A DNA stretch of 10,891 nucleotides from Alphaproteobacteria bacterium (GCA_027366195.1 DAHXKW010000052.1:1-10891), one strand, 5' to 3'. Counted from the stretch's first letter, positions 1-6,196 are shown. The notes: generated by a model from the letters alone, not told the origin. Program-made: numbers and translations.

Positions 1-145
1 TAAATGGGGTTCCACAGGATTTGCAGTAATAAATAACGGGATCAAGCTTTAAAAAACAATTATGACATAACAGCTCATCATGACTAATAATTTGCATGCA
101 AATACAGCGGGGTGGAATAAAAAAATCGATGATCTTAAAAAGGAT
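1..145 (-). CDS. ComF-like double zinc ribbon protein, N-terminal part (cut by window edge)
   Basis: The minus strand is open from the tRNA-Thr end to the window edge and encodes a protein whose N-terminus looks like a ComF-family protein (zinc ribbon followed by a phosphoribosyltransferase domain, linked to DNA uptake or an unknown housekeeping role). Counting from an ATC codon at 145-143, the visible residues include a hydrophobic start (IDFFIPPRC), Cys14 and Cys16, a second pair in LLCHNC (Cys27, Cys30) and a third pair in YCKSCGTPF (Cys41, Cys44). The PPRC opening and the CxxCGxPF ending are what I know from ComF N-termini. The first pair is CxC where ComF usually has CxxC. No in-frame ATG precedes the zinc ribbon: the only one, at 97-95, would remove the first pair, and the only upstream GTG (172-170) lies inside the tRNA. 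The start is therefore unresolved and the gene could be broken at its 5' end. The phosphoribosyltransferase part lies outside the window. Confidence 0.5.
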   Translation of the reverse strand, partial: MLFKIIDFFIPPRCICMQIISHDELLCHNCFLKLDPVIYYCKSCGTPF

Positions 146-220
146 GGTGCCGAAAGTGGGACTCGAACTCACGACCTACTGATTACAAATCAGTTGCTCT
201 ACCAACTGAGCTATTTCGGC
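145..220 (-). tRNA. tRNA-Thr (anticodon UGU)
   Basis: On the minus strand a full cloverleaf can be drawn. The acceptor stem is GCCGAAA/TTTCGGC, the D arm GCTC/GAGC, and the anticodon stem ACTGA/TCAGT with loop TTTGTAA, which puts TGT at positions 34-36. The variable loop is AGGTC and the T loop TTCGAGT. The discriminator is A (position 148) and CCA is encoded at 147-145. The T stem GTGAG/CCCAC contains one A-C mismatch, which is uncommon but tolerated. The tRNA reads ACA codons. Confidence 0.96.
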
Positions 221-384
221 ATAATTTTATTATACCGAAAGATATCAATTACGAGAAGAGTCTTTATTATGACAGCAGGTCAAAATTTATAGGTAGTTGG
301 TATCCATGATAAAACGCCATGGTTTTTGAGTGGCTTTTACCTAAGGAGGTGCCAGTATTAAAATATACATTATTGTACCAAACG

Positions 385-413
385 TTGCATTTCCAAGGCA
401 TATGTGGTGTAAT
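385..413 (+). promoter_or_regulatory. possible promoter for tRNA-fMet
   Basis: TTGCAT (385-390) and TGTAAT (408-413) are separated by exactly 17 bases and would start transcription close to the first base of the tRNA at 420. The match to sigma70 boxes is moderate and the leader would be very short, so this is a weak call. An alternative -35 box, TTGTAC, lies at 373-378. Confidence 0.3.
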
Positions 414-419
414 CATGAC

Positions 420-496
<77 letters not shown>

Positions 497-510
497 TTTT
501 GGGTTGAGAT

Positions 511-690
511 TCTCAAGATCTGCTTCCCAGGGTGTTACTGGCTCTTTTCGCCGATGACCAAAGGTATATGGCAAATTAGAGCCAGTTACAAACCGGGGTC
601 CAGTAGATTTTGCTAGACCCCGGATAGAAAGAGACTGTAATTCGCTACGCTTATAACAGTCTCTAACTTCCGGGGAATCAGATTTTGTGA
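511..690 (+). ncRNA. unidentified structured RNA with closed four-way junction
   Basis: The 180-nt span between tRNA-fMet and gapR can be folded by eye into one closed structure. The closing stem pairs 511-532 with 669-690 without bulges, with 19 of 22 positions paired, two of them G-U. Inside it three hairpins follow in series. Hairpin 1 (534-589) has a 12-position base stem with one T-T mismatch and an extended upper stem. Hairpin 2 (593-623) has the perfect GC-rich stem CCGGGGTC/GACCCCGG. Hairpin 3 (630-664) has the perfect stem AGAGACTGT/ACAGTCTCT. The linkers are only 1, 3, 6 and 4 nt. No uninterrupted T run follows, so it is not a simple terminator. I looked for hallmarks of 6S, 4.5S SRP, RNase P, tmRNA, TPP, SAM and cobalamin elements and saw none. 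It ends 30 nt before the gapR start, so it may be a 5' leader or a separately processed RNA. No energy calculation was done. Confidence 0.6.
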
Positions 691-720
691 TCCACTATTA
701 TCCATTTTCAAGAGGCTAGT

Positions 721-945
721 ATGCAGGTTGATCAATTACGTCAGGTCATTGATAAGATTGAAGTTCTTGAGCGTGAGAAAGCTCAGGTTCAAGATGCTAT
801 TAAAGAAGTCTTTGGCGAAGCTAAAAACTCAGGTTTTGATGTATCAATTCTTAAAAAAATTATACGCATGCGTAAGATGAAGCCTGAGGCTTTAGAAGAG
901 GAAGATTTGTTGATTCAAACCTACCGCGAAGCCATAGGCTTATAA
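721..945 (+). CDS. gapR: GapR family DNA-binding protein (DUF2312)
   Basis: GapR is a small nucleoid-associated protein of alphaproteobacteria that binds overtwisted, AT-rich DNA and supports replication and topoisomerase action. The 74-residue product matches the family nearly end to end: an N-terminal helix with QLRQVIDKIEVLEREK, the region IKEVFGEAKNSGFDVSIL, then KKIIRMRK and a C-terminal helix with EEEDLLIQTYREAIGL. The usual length is about 75-90 residues, so it is complete and on the short side. The ATG at 721 has AGAGG at 711-715 with five bases between, one of the few clear ribosome sites in the window. No promoter is obvious between the structured RNA (511-690) and the gene, so it may be read from the upstream tRNA and RNA unit. 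The gene symbol rests on the family match. Confidence 0.93.
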   Translation: MQVDQLRQVIDKIEVLEREKAQVQDAIKEVFGEAKNSGFDVSILKKIIRMRKMKPEALEEEDLLIQTYREAIGL

Positions 946-949
946 TCAA

Positions 950-978
950 TTGACCACTTGAGCTTTTTGTCCTAAACT
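950..978 (+). promoter_or_regulatory. sigma70-like promoter for first tandem paralogue
   Basis: TTGACC (950-955) and TAAACT (973-978) are separated by 17 bases in the spacer after gapR. Transcription would begin near 985, giving a leader of about 24 nt before the ATG at 1009. The -10 box is only a partial match. The arrangement resembles the stronger promoter before the second paralogue. Confidence 0.4.
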
Positions 979-1008
979 CCATCGTATCTTTATATAGACA
1001 AGAATCCC

Positions 1009-2157
1009 ATGTTCCTACTATTTTTATATTTATTGTCAATTCCAGAATTAGTTGGGCCAAAGGATGTTTCCTTTAGCAATCGAATTTTGCATCAATACCA
1101 TTGTGAAGCGTTTGTGCCACAAATGATTACTCCAACACCAACAAGAAGACTTTCATCAGCCAGTCCAGAGAGATCTCCAAGTAGGAATGTTTTACCTGTA
1201 AAAATGCTTAGTCTGGTTACACCTAACGACAATCAGGATTCTGAGAAAAAAGTGGCAGAACAATATATGGAAACCTTGAGTAAAGTTACTATTAGATCCA
1301 AAAAAGCAGAAGAAACTGATATTGGCAAAGAGATTTATATTGTGGCTCAAGCTGGAGGAAATTTGTTTAGAGTCAGAGATGCGCAAGGACGATATTTCAA
1401 GCTTCTTGTTAACAATGCCAAGACAAATGATGAACGAAATACCTTTATACATGTTTTGCTGCGTGCATATAAAGAAACGTTTGAAAAGCAAACTGAAAGA
1501 TCTCCTTTAGGTTCTGTGGAAAAAACAATTGCTGTCGGTACGTGGAATCGGCAGATTGCTGTAGCCAGTGCAGCTGTTTTAGCCATGGTTACCTGGTGTT
1601 GCATGAGCCCTTCTTCAAGTCCTATCGGTGGTAAGAAGGCTCAGCCGGAAATTCTTCCTACTCCCCCTACGGCATTTAAACAATCAAACGAACAACCAGT
1701 GTGTTTTACGAACAAAACGCCCGCTCTTACCTTGACACAGTATTTTTGGGGGGTGGTCCCATTAAAACCAATACTTGCAGAATCCTCAGATGTATGTGCG
1801 CGGGATGGCGTATGGATGAATCCAGCATGTCCCGCACAACTGCCTGCATCTGAAAAGCCTGATTTTTCTTGTGAACAACACCTGGGAAATCCAGACCCTC
1901 AGCAATGCCCAATTCATTCAAATCCGAAACAGGATCATGTCTCACGAGAACCAACCGGCGTAAGTTGTGCAAATTGCACGTGTGATTTGAAACAACCTAA
2001 ATCTTCAAAAAGACAAGTTCTCCCAGCATCATCATCCACTCTTCCAATCACTGATAATTCCTGGAGACTTTGGTTCACAGGCTGGATAACCAACTGGTGG
2101 AGTTGGTTTTTTGCTCTTTTCATGAATAGTCAAACTGGCACTTCAAGACTTATATAG
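1009..2157 (+). CDS. unrecognised membrane-associated protein, tandem paralogue A
   Basis: I do not recognise this 382-residue protein. It begins with a short hydrophobic stretch (1-15, MFLLFLYLLSIPELV) lacking the positive charges of a normal signal peptide. The QYHCEAF motif (29-35), a basic Ser/Pro-rich region (41-65, with TRRLSS and ERSPSR) and LSLVTPN (67-73) follow. The central domain (about 85-157) includes QYMETLSK, TDIG, IVAQAGGNLFRV and FKLLVNNAKTNDERN. All of these recur in the next gene (2257-3081), so the two are tandem duplicates. Residues 181-199 form a probable membrane helix. Beyond it comes a tail absent from the paralogue: Cys 232, 263, 274, 288, 300, 320, 323 and 325, with CANCTC at 320-325, then a Trp-rich hydrophobic end with six Trp between 352 and 366. 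No ribosome site is seen at the ATG. A symbiont-specific surface or secreted factor is one guess; no function is assigned. Confidence 0.8.
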   Translation: MFLLFLYLLSIPELVGPKDVSFSNRILHQYHCEAFVPQMITPTPTRRLSSASPERSPSRNVLPVKMLSLVTPNDNQDSEKKVAEQYMETLSKVTIRSKKAEETDIGKEIYIVAQAGGNLFRVRDAQGRYFKLLVNNAKTNDERNTFIHVLLRAYKETFEKQTERSPLGSVEKTIAVGTWNRQIAVASAAVLAMVTWCCMSPSSSPIGGKKAQPEILPTPPTAFKQSNEQPVCFTNKTPALTLTQYFWGVVPLKPILAESSDVCARDGVWMNPACPAQLPASEKPDFSCEQHLGNPDPQQCPIHSNPKQDHVSREPTGVSCANCTCDLKQPKSSKRQVLPASSSTLPITDNSWRLWFTGWITNWWSWFFALFMNSQTGTSRLI

Positions 2158-2190
2158 GCCCCCATATATATGTTCAGTGTAAATATTCAG

Positions 2191-2219
2191 TTGACTTTGA
2201 TTGTGTTATTTTTTACAAT
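2191..2219 (+). promoter_or_regulatory. strong sigma70-like promoter for second tandem paralogue
   Basis: TTGACT (2191-2196) and TACAAT (2214-2219) are separated by exactly 17 bases, each one base off consensus. Transcription would begin near 2226, leaving about 31 nt of leader to the ATG at 2257. This is the best promoter match in the window and suggests the paralogues are expressed independently. Confidence 0.65.
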
Positions 2220-2256
2220 CTGTTCTTAGGATGTACTTAAATACTAATGAGCAGAT

Positions 2257-3081
2257 ATGTTTTTATTTTTCTTACATTTATTCGCAGATTTTAATCTAAT
2301 TGGACCAACTGCTGTTAAAGGCATAGGATATCTGGAGGATAGGACATGGTCTCAATATCACTGTGACCAATTTCCATTGCGAACTTCTCTGACACCAGCT
2401 CGACAAGCTCAGGGGGATGGAGATGCCTCTCCTCAGCCCAGAAGGCCGGATGATATGTCTTTATCACCCAGAAGACAAATGCCTAGAGATTCTTCACGTG
2501 TGCTCGCTCTTGTTACGCCAAACCAGAAGGATCAAGAAGCTGAAAAAAACAGCGCAAGACAATATATGGAAACTTTAAGTAAAGCGTGTAGGTTCAAAAA
2601 AGCAGATGCGGCGACTGATATTGGTGCAGGATTTTTCATCGTAGCTACATCTGGTAATAATTTGTTTAGAATCAAAGTAACAGGTGATCAAGGAAAAGAA
2701 GTGTACTTTAAGCTACTGGTGAACAATACCAAAACAGATGCGGAGCGAAACGCCTTCATGCTAACACTCTTGAAATCTTATCTCACCACATTTAACGATG
2801 GATCATCTAACGATACAGTAATAGGAAGAATTAATAGTACTTTAGGTGAGGTCAAACCATCCACCATAAGAAGTTCTGAACAAGCTGATAGGGGAGCAGT
2901 AATGGCAGCACCTAAACCCAATAATGTTAAGCAAGATGCAACTCCACCTTCTTGGTTGAAACGAACGACTTTGTTTTTTTGGAACCACCCATACAGAAAT
3001 CCGATTTTAGTAGCAACAGGAGGTGTGGTTCTAGGTATACTTGCTTTAATTCCTAAGATCAGCAAAACTTTTTGGCATTAA
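2257..3081 (+). CDS. unrecognised membrane-associated protein, tandem paralogue B
   Basis: I do not recognise this 274-residue protein, but it is clearly a paralogue of its upstream neighbour. Both begin with MFL, FL and a G-P at about residues 16-17. QYHCDQF (33-39) is followed by a basic Ser/Pro linker (54-76, with SPQPRRP and SPRR) and LALVTPN (83-89). The central domain (about 102-177) carries QYMETLSK, TDIG, IVATSGNNLFRI and FKLLVNNTKTDAERN. After a polar linker, residues 248-266 (NPILVATGGVVLGILALIP) form a probable membrane helix close to the C-terminus, which fits a tail-anchored layout. It lacks the Cys-rich and Trp-rich tail of the first copy. The ATG has only a weak GAGCA upstream. 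The spacer to the previous gene is 99 nt and holds its own promoter. Function unknown; the conserved central block is the part most likely to be a folded domain. Confidence 0.8.
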   Translation: MFLFFLHLFADFNLIGPTAVKGIGYLEDRTWSQYHCDQFPLRTSLTPARQAQGDGDASPQPRRPDDMSLSPRRQMPRDSSRVLALVTPNQKDQEAEKNSARQYMETLSKACRFKKADAATDIGAGFFIVATSGNNLFRIKVTGDQGKEVYFKLLVNNTKTDAERNAFMLTLLKSYLTTFNDGSSNDTVIGRINSTLGEVKPSTIRSSEQADRGAVMAAPKPNNVKQDATPPSWLKRTTLFFWNHPYRNPILVATGGVVLGILALIPKISKTFWH

Positions 3082-3112
3082 AATCATGGGCTAGGCAAAT
3101 TCACAACTGCCG

Positions 3113-3152
3113 TTGCTTATACTACACTCTAGTGTTACGCTACTACTATACT
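3113..3152 (+). promoter_or_regulatory. possible promoter region before the small membrane protein and ftsA
   Basis: A TATACT -10 box lies at 3147-3152 without a good -35 at the right distance. An alternative pair is TTGCTT (3113-3118) and TACGCT (3136-3141), 17 bases apart. Either would start transcription before the GTG at 3172, so a promoter for the 3172-4736 pair is plausible but not precisely placed. Confidence 0.3.
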
Positions 3153-3171
3153 GGATTTTGTTTTTGGCCTT

Positions 3172-3513
3172 GTGTCTACACCGCTTCAAAAACTGAAACG
3201 TTTGCAAGCCATGAAACAAGGTGATGAAATTAATCCAATGCAAGGTGGTTTTGCTTCTCATATGCCATCGGACAAGGTTGTGATTATTATGAACAAATGG
3301 AATATATTTTTTATTTTACTTTTCCAAATTATTTTAGGTTTTCTATTTTTCGGGCTGGGGTTTCTTTTTTGTCTTAAAACCTCTGAATCTTTAGCGCAAA
3401 GAAAAGAAGAGGTTCGTAAACCAGCGTATGGTAAACTTTATATCCCCACCTCGACTGCAGATGCGCAAGACAGAAGCATTGTGCAGAGCATGGATGAATA
3501 TGATAAGCGGTAA
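3172..3513 (+). CDS. small single-pass membrane protein upstream of ftsA
   Basis: Read from the GTG at 3172 the product has 113 residues: a basic, polar N-terminal part (1-35), one strong membrane helix (about 43-67, rich in Phe, Leu and Ile) and a 46-residue polar tail ending in DEYDKR. Two later in-frame ATGs, at 3262 (Met31) and 3289 (Met40), are possible starts. The 3289 start gives MNKWNIFF, a Lys just before the helix, which is typical of short membrane proteins, and a product of 74 residues. None of the candidates has a good ribosome site, so the start is open. The stop is 8 nt before ftsA, so the two genes are probably co-transcribed. The position is where ftsQ often sits in alphaproteobacteria, but FtsQ is about 250-300 residues with a POTRA domain, which is absent here. 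I do not recognise the family; a divisome link is only inferred from position. Confidence 0.6.
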   Translation: MSTPLQKLKRLQAMKQGDEINPMQGGFASHMPSDKVVIIMNKWNIFFILLFQIILGFLFFGLGFLFCLKTSESLAQRKEEVRKPAYGKLYIPTSTADAQDRSIVQSMDEYDKR

Positions 3514-3521
3514 CGAACGAT

Positions 3522-4736
3522 ATGTTTACTAAGGCAAAATTACGTATTCAAGACCCTACTATCGTCGGTGTTGAACTAGGTGGAAGTAAAATTACAGCCC
3601 ATGTTTATCGTATTCAGGATGATGGCAATCTAAAACACATGGCTTCTGCTTGTGTCCAATCTAAGGGGCTTAATAGACATACAATCGCACGGATTGAATG
3701 GCTTGAGGAATCCATTTTGAATGTTTTACATACAGTAGAACAACAATCGAAAATAACAATTAAGGATGCTTATATTGTTGTCCCTTCAGGCATTCTTAAT
3801 TCAAAAATGATCGATAATAGTCTTGATTTGGGGGGGCGTGTCGTTACTGATGAAAGTCTTCGGAAGTTACATGATATTTCTTCCTTCATAAATCAGAAAA
3901 AAGACGAGGAAGTCTTACACGTATTACCGCTGCGTTATAGCTTAGATGATCTAGATAACATCACAGATCCTAGGAAAATGATAGGACGAAAATTAAATGC
4001 ACTTATTCATGTTATTACAGCTTCCAAAAGCTTTTTAAACAATGTAAGACAAATTTTCTCCCACGCTGATGTGCGTATTAAAGGGATTATAGCCAATCCT
4101 TATGCGACGGGTTTGGCATTGCTGGATGAAGAATCTATGCAACTTGGTTCTACGATTATTGATATGGGGGCAGAATCAACTACCATCAGTTGTTTTTTAG
4201 ATGGTGTGTTGATGTTTTTCAAGCAGTTTCCCACTGGTTCACACCAGATTACAAAACATATTGCACGGAAACTGAACCTATCTGTCGAAGCAGCAGAAAG
4301 AGCAAAAATACAGTATGGCTTTGTATCTGCGGATGCGGCTTTATTGGCAGTTAATCAGCCTGTGGTTGATGGGAATTTGCAACGTCATATTTCGCCTATT
4401 ATTATGTCTGATATTGAAGAGTTAACAATCAGTATGTTCGACGTACTGAACCAATTAGACCCAAAGGTTTGGGATCGCATCATTGTAACCGGCGGGGGCT
4501 GTCAGATGAATGGCCTTAGTGAATTTTGGAGCAGGGGGTTTCGTAAATCTGTAAGAGCAGAAAAAAACTACCAGCTTTCATCTCCATTACACGATTTAAC
4601 CTTAGCAGCAAGTTTTGGTGCCATAAAGTATGGTTTGACTGATTACTATAATTTAAATACGCGCCATATTATTCAGCCATTCTTGAAGCGTACTATTTGG
4701 CAAAAAATCCAGCATTGGTTTAATGAAGATTTTTAA
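3522..4736 (+). CDS. ftsA: cell division protein FtsA
   Basis: FtsA is an actin-like ATPase that tethers FtsZ filaments to the inner membrane and recruits later division proteins. The 404-residue product has the family layout and length. Phosphate-1 motif is VGVELGGSKI (15-24) and phosphate-2 motif IIDMGAESTTI (212-222). The adenosine motif is IVTGGGCQMNG (321-331), and TLAASFGAIKYG (360-371) follows. The 1C subdomain lies at about 85-170. The C-terminus (388-404) has Leu, Trp, Ile, Trp and Phe interleaved with Lys and ends in NEDF, matching the amphipathic membrane-targeting helix of FtsA. Phosphate-1 has Gly-Gly-Ser where many FtsA have Gly-Thr-Ser or Gly-Thr-Thr. The ATG at 3522 follows the small membrane protein by 8 nt with no clear ribosome site. 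There is no ftsZ downstream: the next gene is convergent and overlaps at the stop codon. Confidence 0.95.
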   Translation: MFTKAKLRIQDPTIVGVELGGSKITAHVYRIQDDGNLKHMASACVQSKGLNRHTIARIEWLEESILNVLHTVEQQSKITIKDAYIVVPSGILNSKMIDNSLDLGGRVVTDESLRKLHDISSFINQKKDEEVLHVLPLRYSLDDLDNITDPRKMIGRKLNALIHVITASKSFLNNVRQIFSHADVRIKGIIANPYATGLALLDEESMQLGSTIIDMGAESTTISCFLDGVLMFFKQFPTGSHQITKHIARKLNLSVEAAERAKIQYGFVSADAALLAVNQPVVDGNLQRHISPIIMSDIEELTISMFDVLNQLDPKVWDRIIVTGGGCQMNGLSEFWSRGFRKSVRAEKNYQLSSPLHDLTLAASFGAIKYGLTDYYNLNTRHIIQPFLKRTIWQKIQHWFNEDF

Positions 4737-5203
4737 CCAAGGTCAAAGGCTTTAAGCTCAACACCCTTATCTGTAAACTGGAATTCAATACCGCGAGAAT
4801 CAAGTAGCGGTTTTTGAAAAGTTTTTCCTTGGTATTGGGCATACATTGTTCCGTCTAGTATAACCGCGCAGCGCATATTGTTAAGTCTTGCCTGTTCTAA
4901 CTTACCACCTGGCATAGCATGAAATTCGAAAATTTGGATAGAATTTTGATAGTCTCGTTCTAAGCCAGAAGCCGTACGATCTAGTATTTTCTTATAAAAC
5001 TCATCTGCAGACATTTTTTTAAATTCATCCACATTTTTTTCATCATAGATAAGCACGATATGAAAGGGGATAACTGTCTTTCCATTAGCATCAGGACTAG
5101 CGGAGTAACGTATCGTGGATAGCCACAGCTTTGTTTGCCCAAAATTCATTCCTCCGCTACAAGCTGTCAGAAAAAGGAAAAGAGTTAAAACTATACGCCG
5201 CAT
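4733..5203 (-). CDS. small lipoprotein of unknown function, last gene of gpsA operon
   Basis: The 156-residue product begins with MRRIVLTLFLFLTACSGG: two Arg, a hydrophobic core and the lipobox LTAC with Cys15, so it is very probably lipidated and exported. Gly-Gly after the Cys does not suggest an inner-membrane retention signal, so the outer membrane is possible. The mature part looks mostly beta with one helix (about 57-75). Its start, with SASPDANGKTVIPFHIVLIYDE near 34-55 and a Phe/Asp-rich helix after it, recalls the first strands of TssJ, the type VI secretion lipoprotein of similar size. That similarity is in the pattern only, and no other T6SS gene is visible. The gene begins 3 nt after the gpsA stop, so it is co-transcribed. 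An AGG lies about 10 nt before the ATG. Its TAA overlaps the ftsA TAA on the other strand (4733-4736). Confidence 0.8.
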   Translation of the reverse strand: MRRIVLTLFLFLTACSGGMNFGQTKLWLSTIRYSASPDANGKTVIPFHIVLIYDEKNVDEFKKMSADEFYKKILDRTASGLERDYQNSIQIFEFHAMPGGKLEQARLNNMRCAVILDGTMYAQYQGKTFQKPLLDSRGIEFQFTDKGVELKAFDLG

Positions 5204-5206
5204 ATT

Positions 5207-6196
5207 TTATTTACCTAGATAATTTTCAGATGTGAGCAATTTATTCGCTTTTTCAAAAACTGTTAAAGCATCTTTGGGGTGGATTATGTCATAGACAAAA
5301 TCACATAAGGGTAAATTAAGGTGCTGCTTCACTTTTTGTAGCACATTAGCTGTAAAAGCACCTTCAGTTGTGGCATGTTTCCGTTGCTGGTAGCTTTCAT
5401 ATGATTCGCCATTGCCTAGGGCGATCCCAAGAGACATATTACGAGAATCAACGCTAGAACATGTTGCAATTAAGTCTCCGATACCTGCAAGACTATGTAA
5501 GGTTTCCATTTTACAACCTGGATATAACCCCATAACACTGACCATTTCAGCCAAACATTGTACATAAAAAGCAGATTGAGTATTAATGCCAACGTTCAAG
5601 CTTTTAAAAACGCCACTAGCAATAGCGAATATGTTTTTCATGCTGCCTACTATTTGGACACCAAAAGGATCATCTGAGGGGGCAAGTTTCATTGTTCTAT
5701 GCTGTAATCGACTAGCCAAATTTTTTGCCATTTCAACGTCATCACCGGCTAATGTTGCTGCTGAGGGTACACCCATAGCAATTTCTTTAGCCAAATTTGG
5801 TCCAGATAAAACAAATAATGGATTTTTTAGATATTGTTTAGCAAATTCTGTCATCAGATACCCTTGGTGATCTTTAAGAAAAATGCCTTTTGAGCAAAAA
5901 ATAATAGGTGTGGTTGGGTCAAGATCATGTGCTAAGCGTTGAGCGATGTTTTCAATTTCTTGAGCAGGGCCAACAGAAATTAAAAGATCTAAATTACGAT
6001 CAACTGTTGTAGAAAAATCGATGGATTCAGGAATTTCAAATCCAGGTAAGAAGGTTTTATTTTCTCTGTATGTGCGTAACTCTTCACAATGTTTTTCATC
6101 AATCGTGACTAGCGTAATTTTCAGGTCATGACGTCTACTGAAACATAAGGTTAAAGCTGTACCAAATGCACCGGCGCCTAATATTGATATTTTCAT
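5207..6196 (-). CDS. gpsA: glycerol-3-phosphate dehydrogenase [NAD(P)+]
   Basis: GpsA reduces dihydroxyacetone phosphate to sn-glycerol 3-phosphate with NAD(P)H in the cytoplasm, supplying the backbone for phospholipids. The 329-residue product has the normal family length. The N-terminal Rossmann fold starts with GAGAFGTAL (7-15), the dinucleotide-binding loop. CSKGI (101-105) carries Lys103 and SGPNLAKEIA (131-140) is the family signature. GSMKNIFAIASG (184-195) carries the catalytic-region Lys187. GIGDLIATC (238-246), followed by Ser251-Arg252-Asn253, is the substrate phosphate-binding region, and TTEGAFTA (276-283) ends the conserved part. All key residues that I can place are present. 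The ATG at 6196 has no clear ribosome site. It follows rluD by 84 nt and precedes the lipoprotein by 3 nt on the same strand, so an operon is likely. Confidence 0.96.
   Translation of the reverse strand: MKISILGAGAFGTALTLCFSRRHDLKITLVTIDEKHCEELRTYRENKTFLPGFEIPESIDFSTTVDRNLDLLISVGPAQEIENIAQRLAHDLDPTTPIIFCSKGIFLKDHQGYLMTEFAKQYLKNPLFVLSGPNLAKEIAMGVPSAATLAGDDVEMAKNLASRLQHRTMKLAPSDDPFGVQIVGSMKNIFAIASGVFKSLNVGINTQSAFYVQCLAEMVSVMGLYPGCKMETLHSLAGIGDLIATCSSVDSRNMSLGIALGNGESYESYQQRKHATTEGAFTANVLQKVKQHLNLPLCDFVYDIIHPKDALTVFEKANKLLTSENYLGK

Noticed and set aside
80..292. Open frame across the tRNA-Thr gene, coding for a 70-residue peptide with GTRTHDLLITNQLLYQL
   Set aside because: This peptide string is the usual artefact of translating the antisense of a tRNA-Thr gene; the frame has no ribosome site and overlaps the whole tRNA.
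593..623. GC-rich hairpin 2 as a rho-independent terminator of the tRNA transcript
   Set aside because: It is followed by ATAGAAAG with no T run, and it sits as one arm of a larger closed structure.
497..690. 6S RNA, 4.5S RNA, RNase P RNA or tmRNA
   Set aside because: No long single rod with a central bubble, no SRP GNAR-loop region, no RNase P conserved segments and no tRNA-like ends were seen.
1321..1480. Kinase N-lobe reading of the shared domain (Gly-rich loop GGNLFRV, then FKLLVNN as an Ala-x-Lys-like strand)
   Set aside because: Neither paralogue has HRD or DFG-like motifs downstream and the domain is only about 75 residues.
1192..2123. Several frames of 60-100 residues opposite or within the first paralogue
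   Set aside because: They are shadows of the long plus-strand gene, which has a clear paralogue and therefore defines the coding frame.
2778..3065. Minus-strand frame opposite the second paralogue
   Set aside because: Low-complexity product opposite a gene supported by its paralogue.
3172..3513. FtsQ or FtsL
   Set aside because: Too short for FtsQ and without POTRA; FtsL has a longer coiled region after its helix, which is absent here.
5586..5870. Plus-strand frame inside gpsA
   Set aside because: GpsA is unambiguous on the other strand with all family motifs.
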